Part shown: positions 52,213-59,914 of the stretch, piece after piece
Layout of the letters: each line of letters begins with the position of its first letter
Numbering within the stretch: the first letter of the stretch is position 1
NCBI RefSeq assembly: GCF_019458805.1
Contig: NZ_JAIBOA010000009.1
Location: 231,171-295,170 of the forward strand
Source of the DNA: Actinomadura parmotrematis
GTDB taxonomy: Bacteria; Actinomycetota; Actinomycetes; Streptosporangiales; Streptosporangiaceae
DNA: 64,000 bases
Direction of reading: 5' to 3'
The notes under the pieces: generated by a model
Seen by the model: only the letters and a program-made list of their open reading frames with translations
Told to the model about the DNA's origin: nothing
Databases searched by the model: none
Position numbers and translations under genes: made by a program

Positions 52213-52525
52213 TCGTCCTCCAGGTGGATCGGTCTCCTCGCCCAGTAGTTCGATCCTGGTCGGCGAACGCACGCCCCCGCGCCCTGCTTGAAGTTTCATT
52301 TACCTGCGGCCCCGGTCCGCGGCGGCCGGGCGTGATCAGCGCATATGAGGCGTGATGGCGGGTCGTATCGTCCACCGTTATGCCGGGAGGAAGCGGCTAT
52401 CGGCGCCTTTCACATGGCGACAAAAAATCTTGCGTGTCGCCGGTGGTTCGCTCGCCTGTTCGGTCCTGGCCCGAGGTCGCGCGGCTCTGACCTGCCGCGG
52501 GCGCCCGCTCTGCCAGACTGGCGCG
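52213..52525. other. 313-base divergent intergenic region
   Basis: It separates the MoeY-like gene (minus) from the small gene at 52526 (plus). Open frames continue into it from both sides but show no protein features. I could not identify a convincing -10/-35 pair, an operator or an RNA structure. The base composition is mixed, with an A-rich patch at about 52421-52432. Confidence 0.4.
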
Positions 52526-52738
52526 GTGACGTCCGCACCCGATGACGGTCCCCGCGACGGTCCCGAGAAGGCGCCGCGCCCGTCCCGCGAGGAGCTGGAC
52601 CGGCAGGTGCGCGATCACTACGGGACCTGGCGCGACCAGCCGCGCGGCCTGGCCTGCGCGGTCGTCGCCGCGTTCCTGGTGCTGACGACGGCCGCGTTCG
52701 CCGTCGCGGCCGTCGTGCTGGTCCTGGCGGCCCGCTGA
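52526..52738 (+). CDS. small single-TM protein
   Basis: A 70-aa protein: a charged cytoplasmic N-terminus (VTSAPDDGPRDGPEKAPRPSREELDRQVRDHYGTWRDQPRG) and one C-terminal TM helix (LACAVVAAFLVLTTAAFAVAAVVLVLAA). Unrecognised; GTG 52526 begins the part with protein-like composition, while the longer frame from 52352 is not credible. It is followed by a strong hairpin at 52762-52799. Confidence 0.55.
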   Translation: MTSAPDDGPRDGPEKAPRPSREELDRQVRDHYGTWRDQPRGLACAVVAAFLVLTTAAFAVAAVVLVLAAR

Positions 52739-52761
52739 TCCGCCGGCGGGCCGGAAAAGAG

Positions 52762-52799
52762 CGGGGCCCCGGCCCGGAGTGATCCGGACCGGGGCCCCG
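52762..52799. terminator. hairpin terminator between convergent genes
   Basis: Inverted repeat 52762-52778 pairs with 52783-52799 with a single mismatch (C52773/A52788) around loop GTGA. The GGGGCCCC core gives a stable stem. It separates the small TM gene from the minus-strand HesB-like gene. No T-tract. Confidence 0.72.
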
Positions 52800-52867
52800 A
52801 GCCCGCCGCGCGGCCGCTCCTGGGCGAGCGGGGAAGCGGCCCAGGCCCGGCCGCGCGGCGAGGTCCG

Positions 52868-53155
52868 TCAGGTCGCGCCCGCGGCGATCGTGAAGGCCAC
52901 GTCGCCGGTCGGCTCGACCTGCGCGTCGAGCTCCTTGTCGTCCAGGAGCGTCGCGACGGTGGGCTCCAGGTAGACCCGGGCGCCCTCCTCCTCGACGACC
53001 TGGTCGCCCGCCTCGGGGGCCGGGGCGACCGAGAGGCGCAGCGCCTCCGAGCCGTTCACCCCGGACTCGATGCGGATCCCCGTCTCGGGCGGCAGCTCGG
53101 GGTCGGCGGTCACGGAACGGATGACCTGGACGGCACCGCTGGTCAGCGTGAGCAT
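52868..53155 (-). CDS. HesB/IscA-like protein without cysteines
   Basis: A 95-aa protein, MLTLTSGAVQVIRSVTADPELPPETGIRIESG ... LDDKELDAQV. The fold signature of A-type iron-sulphur carriers is clear in the first half and in VYLEPTVATLLDDKELD, but none of the three cluster-binding cysteines is present; the protein has no Cys at all. Related actinomycete proteins are often labelled adhesin or HesB. It is unlikely to carry Fe-S clusters; role unknown. ATG 53155 has GAGGAG at six-base spacing. Confidence 0.75.
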   Translation of the reverse strand: MLTLTSGAVQVIRSVTADPELPPETGIRIESGVNGSEALRLSVAPAPEAGDQVVEEEGARVYLEPTVATLLDDKELDAQVEPTGDVAFTIAAGAT

Positions 53156-53262
53156 GATCAGCTCCTCACGTCTTCGGTACGTGCTGTTCGGACACGGACC
53201 CGCCCGACCCTCCCCCGCCTCCCCGCCGGTAAACATGGAGTTCAGCGGGCCGCCGGCCGGTG

Positions 53263-54222
53263 TCAGCCGGCGTTCGGGGCGAGCTGCCGCACCGCGTCGG
53301 CGAGCTCGACGCCGCCCGCCGGGACGATCGCGAGGACGGGCGTGGTGAGGCCGTTGTCGACGTACTCGCGGATCCGGGCGCGGCAGGCGTCGGGCGAGCC
53401 GTGCACGATGAGGTCGTCGACGACCTCGTCGGGGATGGCCTCCAGCGCCCGCTTGCGGTCGCCGGCCGCCCACGCCTCGTTCATCGGGGCGAGCGCGTCG
53501 CCGCGGCCGAGCCACTCGTGGAAGGCCCGGTAGACCGGCACCGTCATGTAGGCGGCGATCATCCAGCGGCCGATGGCGCGGGCCTCCTCGGCGTTGTCGG
53601 TCGGGCAGACGAACAGCCGGGCGATCAGCTCGTGGTCGTCGCCGAGCTCGCCGCGCACCGTCGGCACGTCCTTCGGCGCGAGCCAGTTGGTGATGGCGCC
53701 GTCGGCCTCGCGGGCGGCGAGCCGCAGCATGCCGGGGCGGAGCGCGGCCAGCACGATCGGCGGCGGGCTCGCGGGCGCGTGCTCCAGCTTGAACCCGTTG
53801 ACGGCGAAGGTGTCGTACTCCTCCTTGACCTTCTCGCCGGCGAGGGCGCGGCGCAGGAACCGCAGCGTGTCGCGGGTGCGCTTGTAGGGCTCCTCGAACG
53901 GGATGCCGTTCCAGCGGCCCACGATGGTGTCGGAGGAGGTGCCGATGCCGAGCACGAAGCGGCCCGGCGCGAGGTCGGCGAGGGTCGCGGCCTGCTGCGC
54001 CAGCAGCGCCGGACCGCGCGTGTAGACCGGCACGATCGCCGGGCCGAGCCGCAGCTCGGGCGCCCACTGCGAGGCCAGCGCCAGCGGCGTGAAGGCGTCG
54101 GTGCCGTTGGTCTCGGCCGACCAGGCGTCGGTGTAGCCGAGGCCCGGCAGGCTCTCGACGATCTCGCGGTGCTCGGCCAGCGGGAGGCCGGTCAGCGGAA
54201 GGGTCAGTCCCCAGCGCGACAT
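53263..54222 (-). CDS. LLM-class (F420-type) oxidoreductase
   Basis: A 319-aa luciferase-like monooxygenase-fold protein. MSRWGLTLPLTGLPLAEHREIVESLPGLGYTDAWSAETNGTDAFTPLALA opens the barrel, GPAIVPVYTRGPALLAQQAATLADLAPGRFVLGIGTSSDTIVGRWNGIPFEEPYKRTRD is the diagnostic central part, and a C-terminal helix with VVDDLIVHGSPDACRARI follows. The GTSSD pattern is typical of F420-dependent members, although FMN cannot be excluded. It lies 17 bases after the SDR gene on the same strand, so the two probably act on one pathway. Confidence 0.87.
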   Translation of the reverse strand: MSRWGLTLPLTGLPLAEHREIVESLPGLGYTDAWSAETNGTDAFTPLALASQWAPELRLGPAIVPVYTRGPALLAQQAATLADLAPGRFVLGIGTSSDTIVGRWNGIPFEEPYKRTRDTLRFLRRALAGEKVKEEYDTFAVNGFKLEHAPASPPPIVLAALRPGMLRLAAREADGAITNWLAPKDVPTVRGELGDDHELIARLFVCPTDNAEEARAIGRWMIAAYMTVPVYRAFHEWLGRGDALAPMNEAWAAGDRKRALEAIPDEVVDDLIVHGSPDACRARIREYVDNGLTTPVLAIVPAGGVELADAVRQLAPNAG

Positions 54223-54239
54223 GCTCTGCTCTCTTTCGC

Positions 54240-55007
54240 TCAGGCGATCGACGGTCGGATGGTCGAGCCGCCGTCCACCACCAGGGTCTGCCCCGTCATC
54301 CAGGACGAAGCGTCCCCGGCGAGGAAGACGGCGGCGTTGGCGATGTCCTCGGGCGCGCCGATGCGGCCGAGCGGCATCGCCTTGGCGATGGCGGCCTCGT
54401 TCTCCTCCCACAGCGCGCGGGCGAGAGCGGTCTTCACCAGGCCCGGCGCGATCGCGTTCACCCGCACGCGCGGGGCGAGCTCGACGGCGAACTGCCGGGT
54501 CAGGTGGATGACGGCGGCCTTGGTGGCGTTGTAGTACCCGATGCCGTGCTCGGTGACCATCCCGCCGACCGAGGCGATGTTGATCACGGCGCCGCCGCGC
54601 TCGCGGAGCGCGGCCCGCCAGGCGAGCTGCGTCCACTGGACGACGGCGAACTGGTTGACCTGGACGGTCTTGCCGGCGGCGGCCGGGGTGATCTCGGTCA
54701 GCGGCCCGAAGTGCGGGCTGGTGGCGGCGTTGTTGACCAGGACGTCGAGCCCGCCGAACTCGGCGACGGCGGCGTCCACGCACGCGGCGGCCTGCTCGGC
54801 GTCGCCGACGTGGGCGGCCTTCGGCAGGAAGCCGACGCCGGGGTGGGCGGCGCGCAGTTCGGCGGCGACCTCGTCCAGGGCGTCCTGCTTGCGGGAGGAG
54901 AGCACCACGTTGGCGCCCTCGGCGGCGAGCGCGGCCGCGATCGCCTTCCCGATGCCCCGGGAGGCTCCCGTGACCAGGGCCGTCTTGCCGGTGAGACCTG
55001 TGCGCAT
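54240..55007 (-). CDS. SDR family oxidoreductase
   Basis: A 255-aa classical SDR. VTGASRGIGKA (residues about 12-22), NNAATS, INIASVGGMV, the YYNATKAAVIHL Tyr-Lys pair, and WMTGQTLVVDGG are all present. ATG 55007 has GAGGAG six bases upstream. It precedes the LLM oxidoreductase by 17 bases and is transcribed with it. A possible palindromic operator lies upstream at 55071-55084. Substrate unknown. Confidence 0.88.
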   Translation of the reverse strand: MRTGLTGKTALVTGASRGIGKAIAAALAAEGANVVLSSRKQDALDEVAAELRAAHPGVGFLPKAAHVGDAEQAAACVDAAVAEFGGLDVLVNNAATSPHFGPLTEITPAAAGKTVQVNQFAVVQWTQLAWRAALRERGGAVINIASVGGMVTEHGIGYYNATKAAVIHLTRQFAVELAPRVRVNAIAPGLVKTALARALWEENEAAIAKAMPLGRIGAPEDIANAAVFLAGDASSWMTGQTLVVDGGSTIRPSIA

Positions 55008-55070
55008 CCGTGCTCCTCGCTCTCGCTCGGGCCGATCCGAATCCGGCTCGGTCCCACCCTACCGAAACTG

Positions 55071-55084
55071 ACTGACGGGTCAGT
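55071..55084. promoter_or_regulatory. palindromic operator-like site
   Basis: ACTGACGGGTCAGT is a perfect palindrome with 6-base arms and a 2-base centre. It lies upstream of the SDR gene (start 55007) and overlaps the stop codon of the LysR gene. On the minus strand CTGACC, 16 bases, TAGGGT nearby could be a weak promoter. Such symmetric sites are typical of TetR-type regulators; which protein binds here is unknown. Confidence 0.5.
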
Positions 55085-55979
55085 TACCTGACCCCGGGTG
55101 CCGGGCGTCGGCCAGCACGAACCGCCGGAACGCCTCGGCGGCCGGGGGCCGGGTGCGGCCGGCGGCCCAGGCGAGCCCGATGGTGCGGGCCGCCGACGGC
55201 GCGGTGAGCGCGAGGTGCCGCACCCCGTGCAGGTCCTCCTCGCCCGGCGGGGGCGGCGGCGCCACCGCGACGCCGAGCCCGGCCGCGACGAGGCCGCGCA
55301 CCGTCGCGGTCTCCTCCCCCTCGAAGGCGATCAGCGGCCGGACGCCCGCCGCCGCGCACAGCTCGTCGAAGATGCGGCGCAGCCCGGCGTCGCGGCGGAA
55401 CGCCACGAACGGCTCGCCCGCGACGTCGGCGAGCCGCACCCGGCGGCGCCCGGCGAGGCGGTGCGCGGCCGGCACGACGAGCTGGAGGCGCTCGGTGACG
55501 AGCGGCGCCCACTCCAGCGCCGGGTCGTCCGGGCGCGGGCTGGTGATGCCGAGGTCGGCGCGGCCCTCGCGGACGGCGGCGCCGACCCGCCCGGCGCGGT
55601 CCTGCGCGAGCCGGAACCGGACGCCGGGCCGCCCGGCGCGGAACCGGCGGATGAGGTCGGGCACGAACGAGGGCCCCTGGGTGTGCAGGAAGGCGAGCGA
55701 CACCTCGCCGCGCTCGGGGTCGGCGGCCTGCCCGAGCGCGCGCCGGGCCGCGTCCTCCACCGCGACCAGGCGCGCGGCGTGCTCGCGGAAGAGCCGCCCG
55801 TAAGGGCTGAGCGCGACGCCGCGGCCGGCGCGGTCCAGCAGCGGGTGCCCGAGATCGTCCTCCAGCCGGGCGATCGCGCGCGACAGCGCGGGCTGCGAGA
55901 CGCCGAGATCGGCGGCGGCGTTGGTGACGTGCCCCACGTCGGCGACGGCGAGGAACCAGCGGACGGTCGTCAGGTCCAT
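55080..55979 (-). CDS. LysR-family transcriptional regulator
   Basis: A 299-aa LTTR. N-terminal winged HTH MDLTTVRWFLAVADVGHVTNAAADLGVSQPALSRAIARLEDDLGHPLLDRAGRG, followed by the two-lobed effector domain (VSLAFLHTQGPSFVPDLIRRFRAGRPGV, ELCAAAGVRPLIAFEGEETATVRGLVAAGLGVAVAP). It diverges from the MFS transporter gene, with a T-N11-A site between them, the classic arrangement in which an LTTR controls the divergent exporter. Effector unknown. Confidence 0.9.
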   Translation of the reverse strand: MDLTTVRWFLAVADVGHVTNAAADLGVSQPALSRAIARLEDDLGHPLLDRAGRGVALSPYGRLFREHAARLVAVEDAARRALGQAADPERGEVSLAFLHTQGPSFVPDLIRRFRAGRPGVRFRLAQDRAGRVGAAVREGRADLGITSPRPDDPALEWAPLVTERLQLVVPAAHRLAGRRRVRLADVAGEPFVAFRRDAGLRRIFDELCAAAGVRPLIAFEGEETATVRGLVAAGLGVAVAPPPPPGEEDLHGVRHLALTAPSAARTIGLAWAAGRTRPPAAEAFRRFVLADARHPGSGN

Positions 55980-55984
55980 GAATC

Positions 55985-55999
55985 ATGCATACCGCGCAT
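55985..55999. promoter_or_regulatory. LysR-type T-N11-A box
   Basis: ATGCATACCGCGCAT: T55986 and A55998 are the ends of a T-N11-A motif, with dyad-symmetric ATGC/GCAT. It lies 6 bases before the LysR start codon, in the 78-base gap between the divergent LysR and MFS genes. Only one box is clear. Confidence 0.5.
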
Positions 56000-56057
56000 C
56001 GGTTTCCGCTCGTAACCCCATTGGACGCATCAGCGCAGGCGGGCGAGGCTGGCACCC

Positions 56058-57278
56058 ATGACGCTCGCCCCCGCCCTCGCCCCCGACGTCGAGAAGCACC
56101 GGCCCGGCTCCCCCGGCCTGCGCCGGGTGAACCTGGCGCTGTTCGCCGCCGGGCTCACCACGTTCATGTCGCTGTACTGCACGCAGGCGCTGCTGCCGGA
56201 GCTGTCGGGCGCGTTCGGCGTCTCCCCCGCCCGCGCGAGCCTGCTCGTGTCGCTGGCGACCGGCGCCGTCGCGCTCGCGGTGATCCCGGTGAGCTCGCTG
56301 TCGGAGCGCTACGGCCGCACCCGCGTGATGGTCGCGTCGTCGGTCGCGTCCGCGCTGGTCGGGCTGCTGCTGCCGCTCTGCACGACCTTCGGCGCGCTCG
56401 CGGCGGTGCGGGCCGCGCAGGGCGTCGCGCTCGCGGGCGTCCCGGCGGTCGCGATGGCCTACCTCGCCGACGAGGTGCACCACGCCTCGCTCGGCGGCGC
56501 GATGGGCCGCTACGTCGCGGGGACGGGCATCGGCGGCGTCCTCGGGCGGGCGGTGCCCGGCGTCGTCACCGACTTCGGCGGCTGGCGGTGGGCGCTCGCC
56601 GCGACGGCGCTCGTGGCGCTCGGCTTCACCCTGGCGTTCTGGGCGCTGCTGCCGCCCTCGCGCTGCTTCCGGCCGGCCCGGGTGGACTACCGGCCGCTGC
56701 TCGCCCACCTCGCCGACCCGGGCCTGCGGCGCCTCTACCTGATCGCGCTCGTGGCGATGGCGGGGTTCGTCACCGTCTACAACTTCCTCACCTACCGGCT
56801 GCTGGCCGCACCGTTCCACCTGCCGGCCTCCGTCGTCAGCCTGATCGCGGTGACGAACCTGGCGGGCTCGGTCGCCTCGGCCCGCGCGGGCGTCCTCGCC
56901 GACCGGCACGGGCGGCGGGCGGTGCTGCTCGCCGCGGGCGGCCTCGCGGCGGGCGGGCTGCTGCTGACGCTGCCGTCCGCGCTGCCGCCCGTCGCGCTCG
57001 GGCTGCTGGTGTTCACCTGCGGGTTCTTCGCCGTCCACGCGGTCGCGAGCGGCTGGGTCGGGCTGCGCGCCACCCGCGCCCGCGCGCAGGCGTCCGCGCT
57101 CTACCTGTCGGCCTACTACCTGGGCAGCAGCGTCGGCGGCTCGCTCGGCGGCCTGGCGTTCGAGCGGGCGCACTGGACCGGCACCGGCCTGTACGTCCTC
57201 GCGCTCTACGCGGTCGCGGTGCTCGCCGTCCCGGGGCTTGATTTGAGCGGTCGCTTGGTTGGTAAGCTGCGCGGGTGA
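56058..57278 (+). CDS. MFS transporter (drug-efflux type)
   Basis: A 406-aa major-facilitator protein with 12 predicted helices. The N-terminal half has NLALFAAGLTTFMSLYCTQALLPELSGAFG, loop 2-3 SLSERYGRTRVMVA, and VRAAQGVALAGVPAVAMAYLADE; LADRHGRRAVLLAAGG is the matching loop of the second half. The layout resembles the YnfM/Bcr-like exporters. It is divergent from the LysR regulator and its stop overlaps the GTG of the DUF35 gene, so it may be co-expressed with the thiolase pair. Substrate unknown. Confidence 0.87.
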   Translation: MTLAPALAPDVEKHRPGSPGLRRVNLALFAAGLTTFMSLYCTQALLPELSGAFGVSPARASLLVSLATGAVALAVIPVSSLSERYGRTRVMVASSVASALVGLLLPLCTTFGALAAVRAAQGVALAGVPAVAMAYLADEVHHASLGGAMGRYVAGTGIGGVLGRAVPGVVTDFGGWRWALAATALVALGFTLAFWALLPPSRCFRPARVDYRPLLAHLADPGLRRLYLIALVAMAGFVTVYNFLTYRLLAAPFHLPASVVSLIAVTNLAGSVASARAGVLADRHGRRAVLLAAGGLAAGGLLLTLPSALPPVALGLLVFTCGFFAVHAVASGWVGLRATRARAQASALYLSAYYLGSSVGGSLGGLAFERAHWTGTGLYVLALYAVAVLAVPGLDLSGRLVGKLRG

Positions 57279-57724
57279 GTGCGACCAAGGAACGCCGCCC
57301 GGCGGTCGACGGCTGGTTCACGGCCGCGGACGGCACGGCGCGGCTGCTCGGCACCCGCTGCACCTCCTGCGGCACCCCCTACTTCCCCCGCAACGAGCTG
57401 GCCTGCCGCAACCCGCGGTGCGCCGGCCCGAAGGACGGCTCGGAGCTGGCGGAGTACGCCTTCTCCCCGCGCGGCCGCGTCTGGTCCTACGCCGACGCCC
57501 GCTACAAGCCGCCGCCGCCCTACGTCTCCCCCGACCCGTTCGTCCCCTACACCGTCGCCGCCGTCGAGCTGGACGAGGAGCGCCTCGTCGTCCTCGGCCA
57601 GGTCGTCCCCGGCGTCGGCGTCGCGGACCTGGAGGTCGGCATGGCCGTCGAGCTGACCGAGGGCGTCCTGTACGCCGACGACGAGGCCGAGTACACCGTC
57701 TGGATGTGGAGGCCGGTGGGATGA
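57275..57724 (+). CDS. DUF35 OB-fold/zinc-ribbon protein
   Basis: A 149-aa protein. An N-terminal rubredoxin-like zinc ribbon (GTRCTSCGTPYFPRNELACRNPRCAGP, four Cys) is followed by an OB-fold (GRVWSYADARYKPPPPYVSPDPFVPYTVAAVELDEERLVVLGQVV). DUF35 proteins bind and help thiolase-like partners; in steroid side-chain degradation, ChsH2-type DUF35 modules complex with the Ltp2 aldolase. The next enzyme gene is thiolase-like, so this is probably its subunit. GTG 57275 overlaps the MFS stop. Confidence 0.85.
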   Translation: MSATKERRPAVDGWFTAADGTARLLGTRCTSCGTPYFPRNELACRNPRCAGPKDGSELAEYAFSPRGRVWSYADARYKPPPPYVSPDPFVPYTVAAVELDEERLVVLGQVVPGVGVADLEVGMAVELTEGVLYADDEAEYTVWMWRPVG

Positions 57725-57843
57725 GCCGCGAGCGGACGCGCGTCGTCTGGACTGAGGAGCGCAGGGAGCGAAGCGACCGGAGCGACGAGGGAAGACGGCG
57801 CGTGGAGCGGCCGCTCGCCGCCGAGCGGAGGCGAGGCAATTGA
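57721..57843 (+). CDS. possible 40-aa bridging ORF
   Basis: Reading ATG 57721 to TGA 57841-57843 gives 40 residues, very Arg/Glu-rich (MSRERTRVVWTEERRERSDR, then 20 more). ATG overlaps the DUF35 stop (ATGA), and its TGA overlaps the TTG of the thiolase gene (TTGA), so it bridges the gap by coupling at both ends. The DNA is the low-complexity GAGCGnAGnGA type repeat seen between actinomycete genes, so it may be an accidental reading frame. Listed with low confidence. Confidence 0.3.
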   Translation: MSRERTRVVWTEERRERSDRSDEGRRRVERPLAAERRRGN

Positions 57844-59030
57844 ACAGGGACATCGCCGTGCTGGGCGCCGGGATGCATCCGTGGGGCAAGTGGGGGCGCA
57901 ACTTCGTCGAGTACGGGCTCGCCGCGGCGCGGGCGGCGCTCGCCGACGCGGGGCTGAGCTGGCCGGACGTCCAGTACGTGGCGGGCGCCGACACCATCCG
58001 CAACGGCTACCCGGGGTTCATCGCCGGCGCCACGTTCGCGCAGGCGCTCGGCTGGTCGGGCGCGCGCGTCAGCAGCTCGTACGCGGCGTGCGCGTCGGGC
58101 GCGCAGGCGATCGGGAACGCGCGGGCGCAGATCCTCGCCGGGCTCTGCGACGTCGCGCTCGTCGTCGGCGCCGACGCCGCGCCGAAGGGGTTCTTCAAGC
58201 CGGTCGGCGGCGACCGCCCCGACGACCCCGACTGGCTCCGGTTCCGGCTGCTCGGCGCCACCAACCCGATCTACTTCGCGCTCTACGCCCGCCGCCGCAT
58301 GGCGATCCACGGCGCGACCCTGGACGACTTCGCCGCCGTCAAGGTCAAGAACGCCCGGCACGGCCTCGCCAACCCCAACGCCCGGTACCGCAAGAAGGTC
58401 ACCGCCGAGGACGTCGCGGCGTCCGCGGTCGTCGCCGACCCGCTGCGCCTCCTCGACATCTGCGCGACGAGCGACGGCGGCGCGGCGCTCGTCCTCTCCT
58501 CGGTCGAGTTCGCGCGCGCGCACGGCGTTGCCGACCCGGTGCGGATCTCCGGGCTGTCCACGGCGACGCCGACGTTCCCGAAGACCGTCCTCGACCTGCC
58601 CGACTTCGCCACCGATTCGGCGATGACCGTCCCGCCGCCCGACCTCGCGTTCCGCCCGGCGATCGCCGCCGCCGCCTACGAAGAGGCCGGAATCGGCCCC
58701 GAAGATCTTTCGCTCGCCGAGGTCTACGACCTGTCCACCGCCCTGGAACTGGACTGGTACGAGGACATCGGGCTCTGCGAAGAGGGCGGCGCCGAGGCGC
58801 TGCTCCGGTCGGGCGCGACGGCGCTCGGCGGCCGCGTCCCCGTCAACCCCTCCGGGGGCCTGGCCAGCTTCGGCGAGGCGATCCCGGCGCAGGCCATCGC
58901 GCAGGTCTGCGAGCTCACCTGGCAGTTGCGGGGCCGCGCCGAGGGCCGCCAGGTCGAGGGCGCACGCGCGGGCATCGCCGTCAACCAGGGCCTGTTCGGG
59001 CACGGCTCGGCCGTCGTCACCGTCCGCTGA
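57840..59030 (+). CDS. thiolase-like lipid-transfer protein (Ltp2/SCP-x type)
   Basis: A 396-aa thiolase-fold protein starting at TTG 57840, with GGAGGCGAGG just upstream. IAVLGAGMHPWGKWGRNFVEYG opens it; SSYAACASGAQAIGNARAQILAG carries the thiolase active-site Cys position; VNPSGGLASFGEAIPAQAIAQV and VNQGLFGHGSAVVTV are the late motifs. Proteins of this type (acetyl-CoA acetyltransferase/Ltp) act as retro-aldolases or thiolases with a DUF35 partner, here the gene just before. It likely cleaves a beta-hydroxy or keto acyl-CoA; the substrate is not known. Confidence 0.82.
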   Translation: MNRDIAVLGAGMHPWGKWGRNFVEYGLAAARAALADAGLSWPDVQYVAGADTIRNGYPGFIAGATFAQALGWSGARVSSSYAACASGAQAIGNARAQILAGLCDVALVVGADAAPKGFFKPVGGDRPDDPDWLRFRLLGATNPIYFALYARRRMAIHGATLDDFAAVKVKNARHGLANPNARYRKKVTAEDVAASAVVADPLRLLDICATSDGGAALVLSSVEFARAHGVADPVRISGLSTATPTFPKTVLDLPDFATDSAMTVPPPDLAFRPAIAAAAYEEAGIGPEDLSLAEVYDLSTALELDWYEDIGLCEEGGAEALLRSGATALGGRVPVNPSGGLASFGEAIPAQAIAQVCELTWQLRGRAEGRQVEGARAGIAVNQGLFGHGSAVVTVR

Positions 59031-59087
59031 CCGCGGCGCCGGTCCGTGAGACGATCCGGCGAGGGACGCCAGCGGACGGGGGTCGCC

Positions 59088-59756
59088 ATGCACGAACCGG
59101 GCCGGGCGGGGGAGCCCGCGGAACTGCGGCGCCTGCCCTCCGGCCGGCACCGGCTGTCCCCCGACTTCGTCGCCGGGCACCAGGTGAACCGGATCCTCGC
59201 CGCCGTCGTCGAGGTCACCGGCACCGCCGGCGTCCGCGAGCTCACCGTCGACGCCATCATCGGCCGCGCCGGCGTCTCGCGCGCCACGTTCTACGTGCAC
59301 TTCCGCAACAAGGAGGACGCGTTCGCCCGCGCCTACGACGAGGTCGTCGAGCGCCTCATGGGCAGCGTCGTCGCCGCCTACCGGGACGCGCCGGGCGCCG
59401 ACGCGCCGTCCCGGCTGCGCGCGGGCCTCGCCGCGTTCCTGGAGTTCCTGGCCGCCGACCCGCCCGCCGCGCGCACCTGCGTCGTCGAGTCGATGGCCGC
59501 CGGGCCCGCCGCGGCGGCCCGCCGGGACGCCGCGATCGGCGCGTTCGCGCAGCTCATCGCCGACAACGTGCGCGAGCTGTACCCGCACTACCCCGACCCG
59601 GACCTGATGGCCGAGACGATCGTCGGCGGCATCTACCAGGTCGCCTACACCCGCATCCGGCGCGGCGAGATCGCCGACCTGCCGGGCCTGCTGCCGGGGC
59701 TGCTCGGCTCCTTCGCCGTCCCCGACCCGGACCGCTGGGGGCCGGCCGCGCGGTAA
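59088..59756 (+). CDS. TetR-family regulator
   Basis: A 222-aa TetR protein with a longer than usual N-terminus (about 35 residues, RLPSGRHRLSPDFVAGHQ). The HTH is NRILAAVVEVTGTAGVRELTVDAIIGRAGVSRATFYVHFRNKEDAFARAYDEVV; the ligand domain follows with ADPPAARTCVVESMAAGP. ATG 59088 sits five bases after GGGGG; an in-frame start at 59046 lacks a site. It lies 57 bases after the thiolase stop on the same strand and may regulate that operon. Confidence 0.86.
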   Translation: MHEPGRAGEPAELRRLPSGRHRLSPDFVAGHQVNRILAAVVEVTGTAGVRELTVDAIIGRAGVSRATFYVHFRNKEDAFARAYDEVVERLMGSVVAAYRDAPGADAPSRLRAGLAAFLEFLAADPPAARTCVVESMAAGPAAAARRDAAIGAFAQLIADNVRELYPHYPDPDLMAETIVGGIYQVAYTRIRRGEIADLPGLLPGLLGSFAVPDPDRWGPAAR

Positions 59757-59914
59757 AGGTAAGCGAAAGATTAACCTTGGCGTCCGCGCAGGTCGGAGCG
59801 CCTTGACAGCACCCCTTGCGGAACGGTTCGCGGACGGTTCACCTGCAAGATCGAATCGCGGTCTATGATCCACTCCTCCCCGCATCCCCCCTCCCCCGCG
59901 GAACCGAGGACGCC

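Noticed and set aside
50674..52248. 524-codon plus-strand frame opposite the MoeY-like gene
   Set aside because: Repetitive Val/Glu/Gly/Arg-rich translation with no domain; the minus strand has a good ribosome site and clear ThiF motifs.
59804..59879. TTGACA at 59804 and TATGAT at 59874 as the promoter of the secreted-protein gene
   Set aside because: Each resembles a consensus element but they are 64 bases apart, so they cannot form one promoter.
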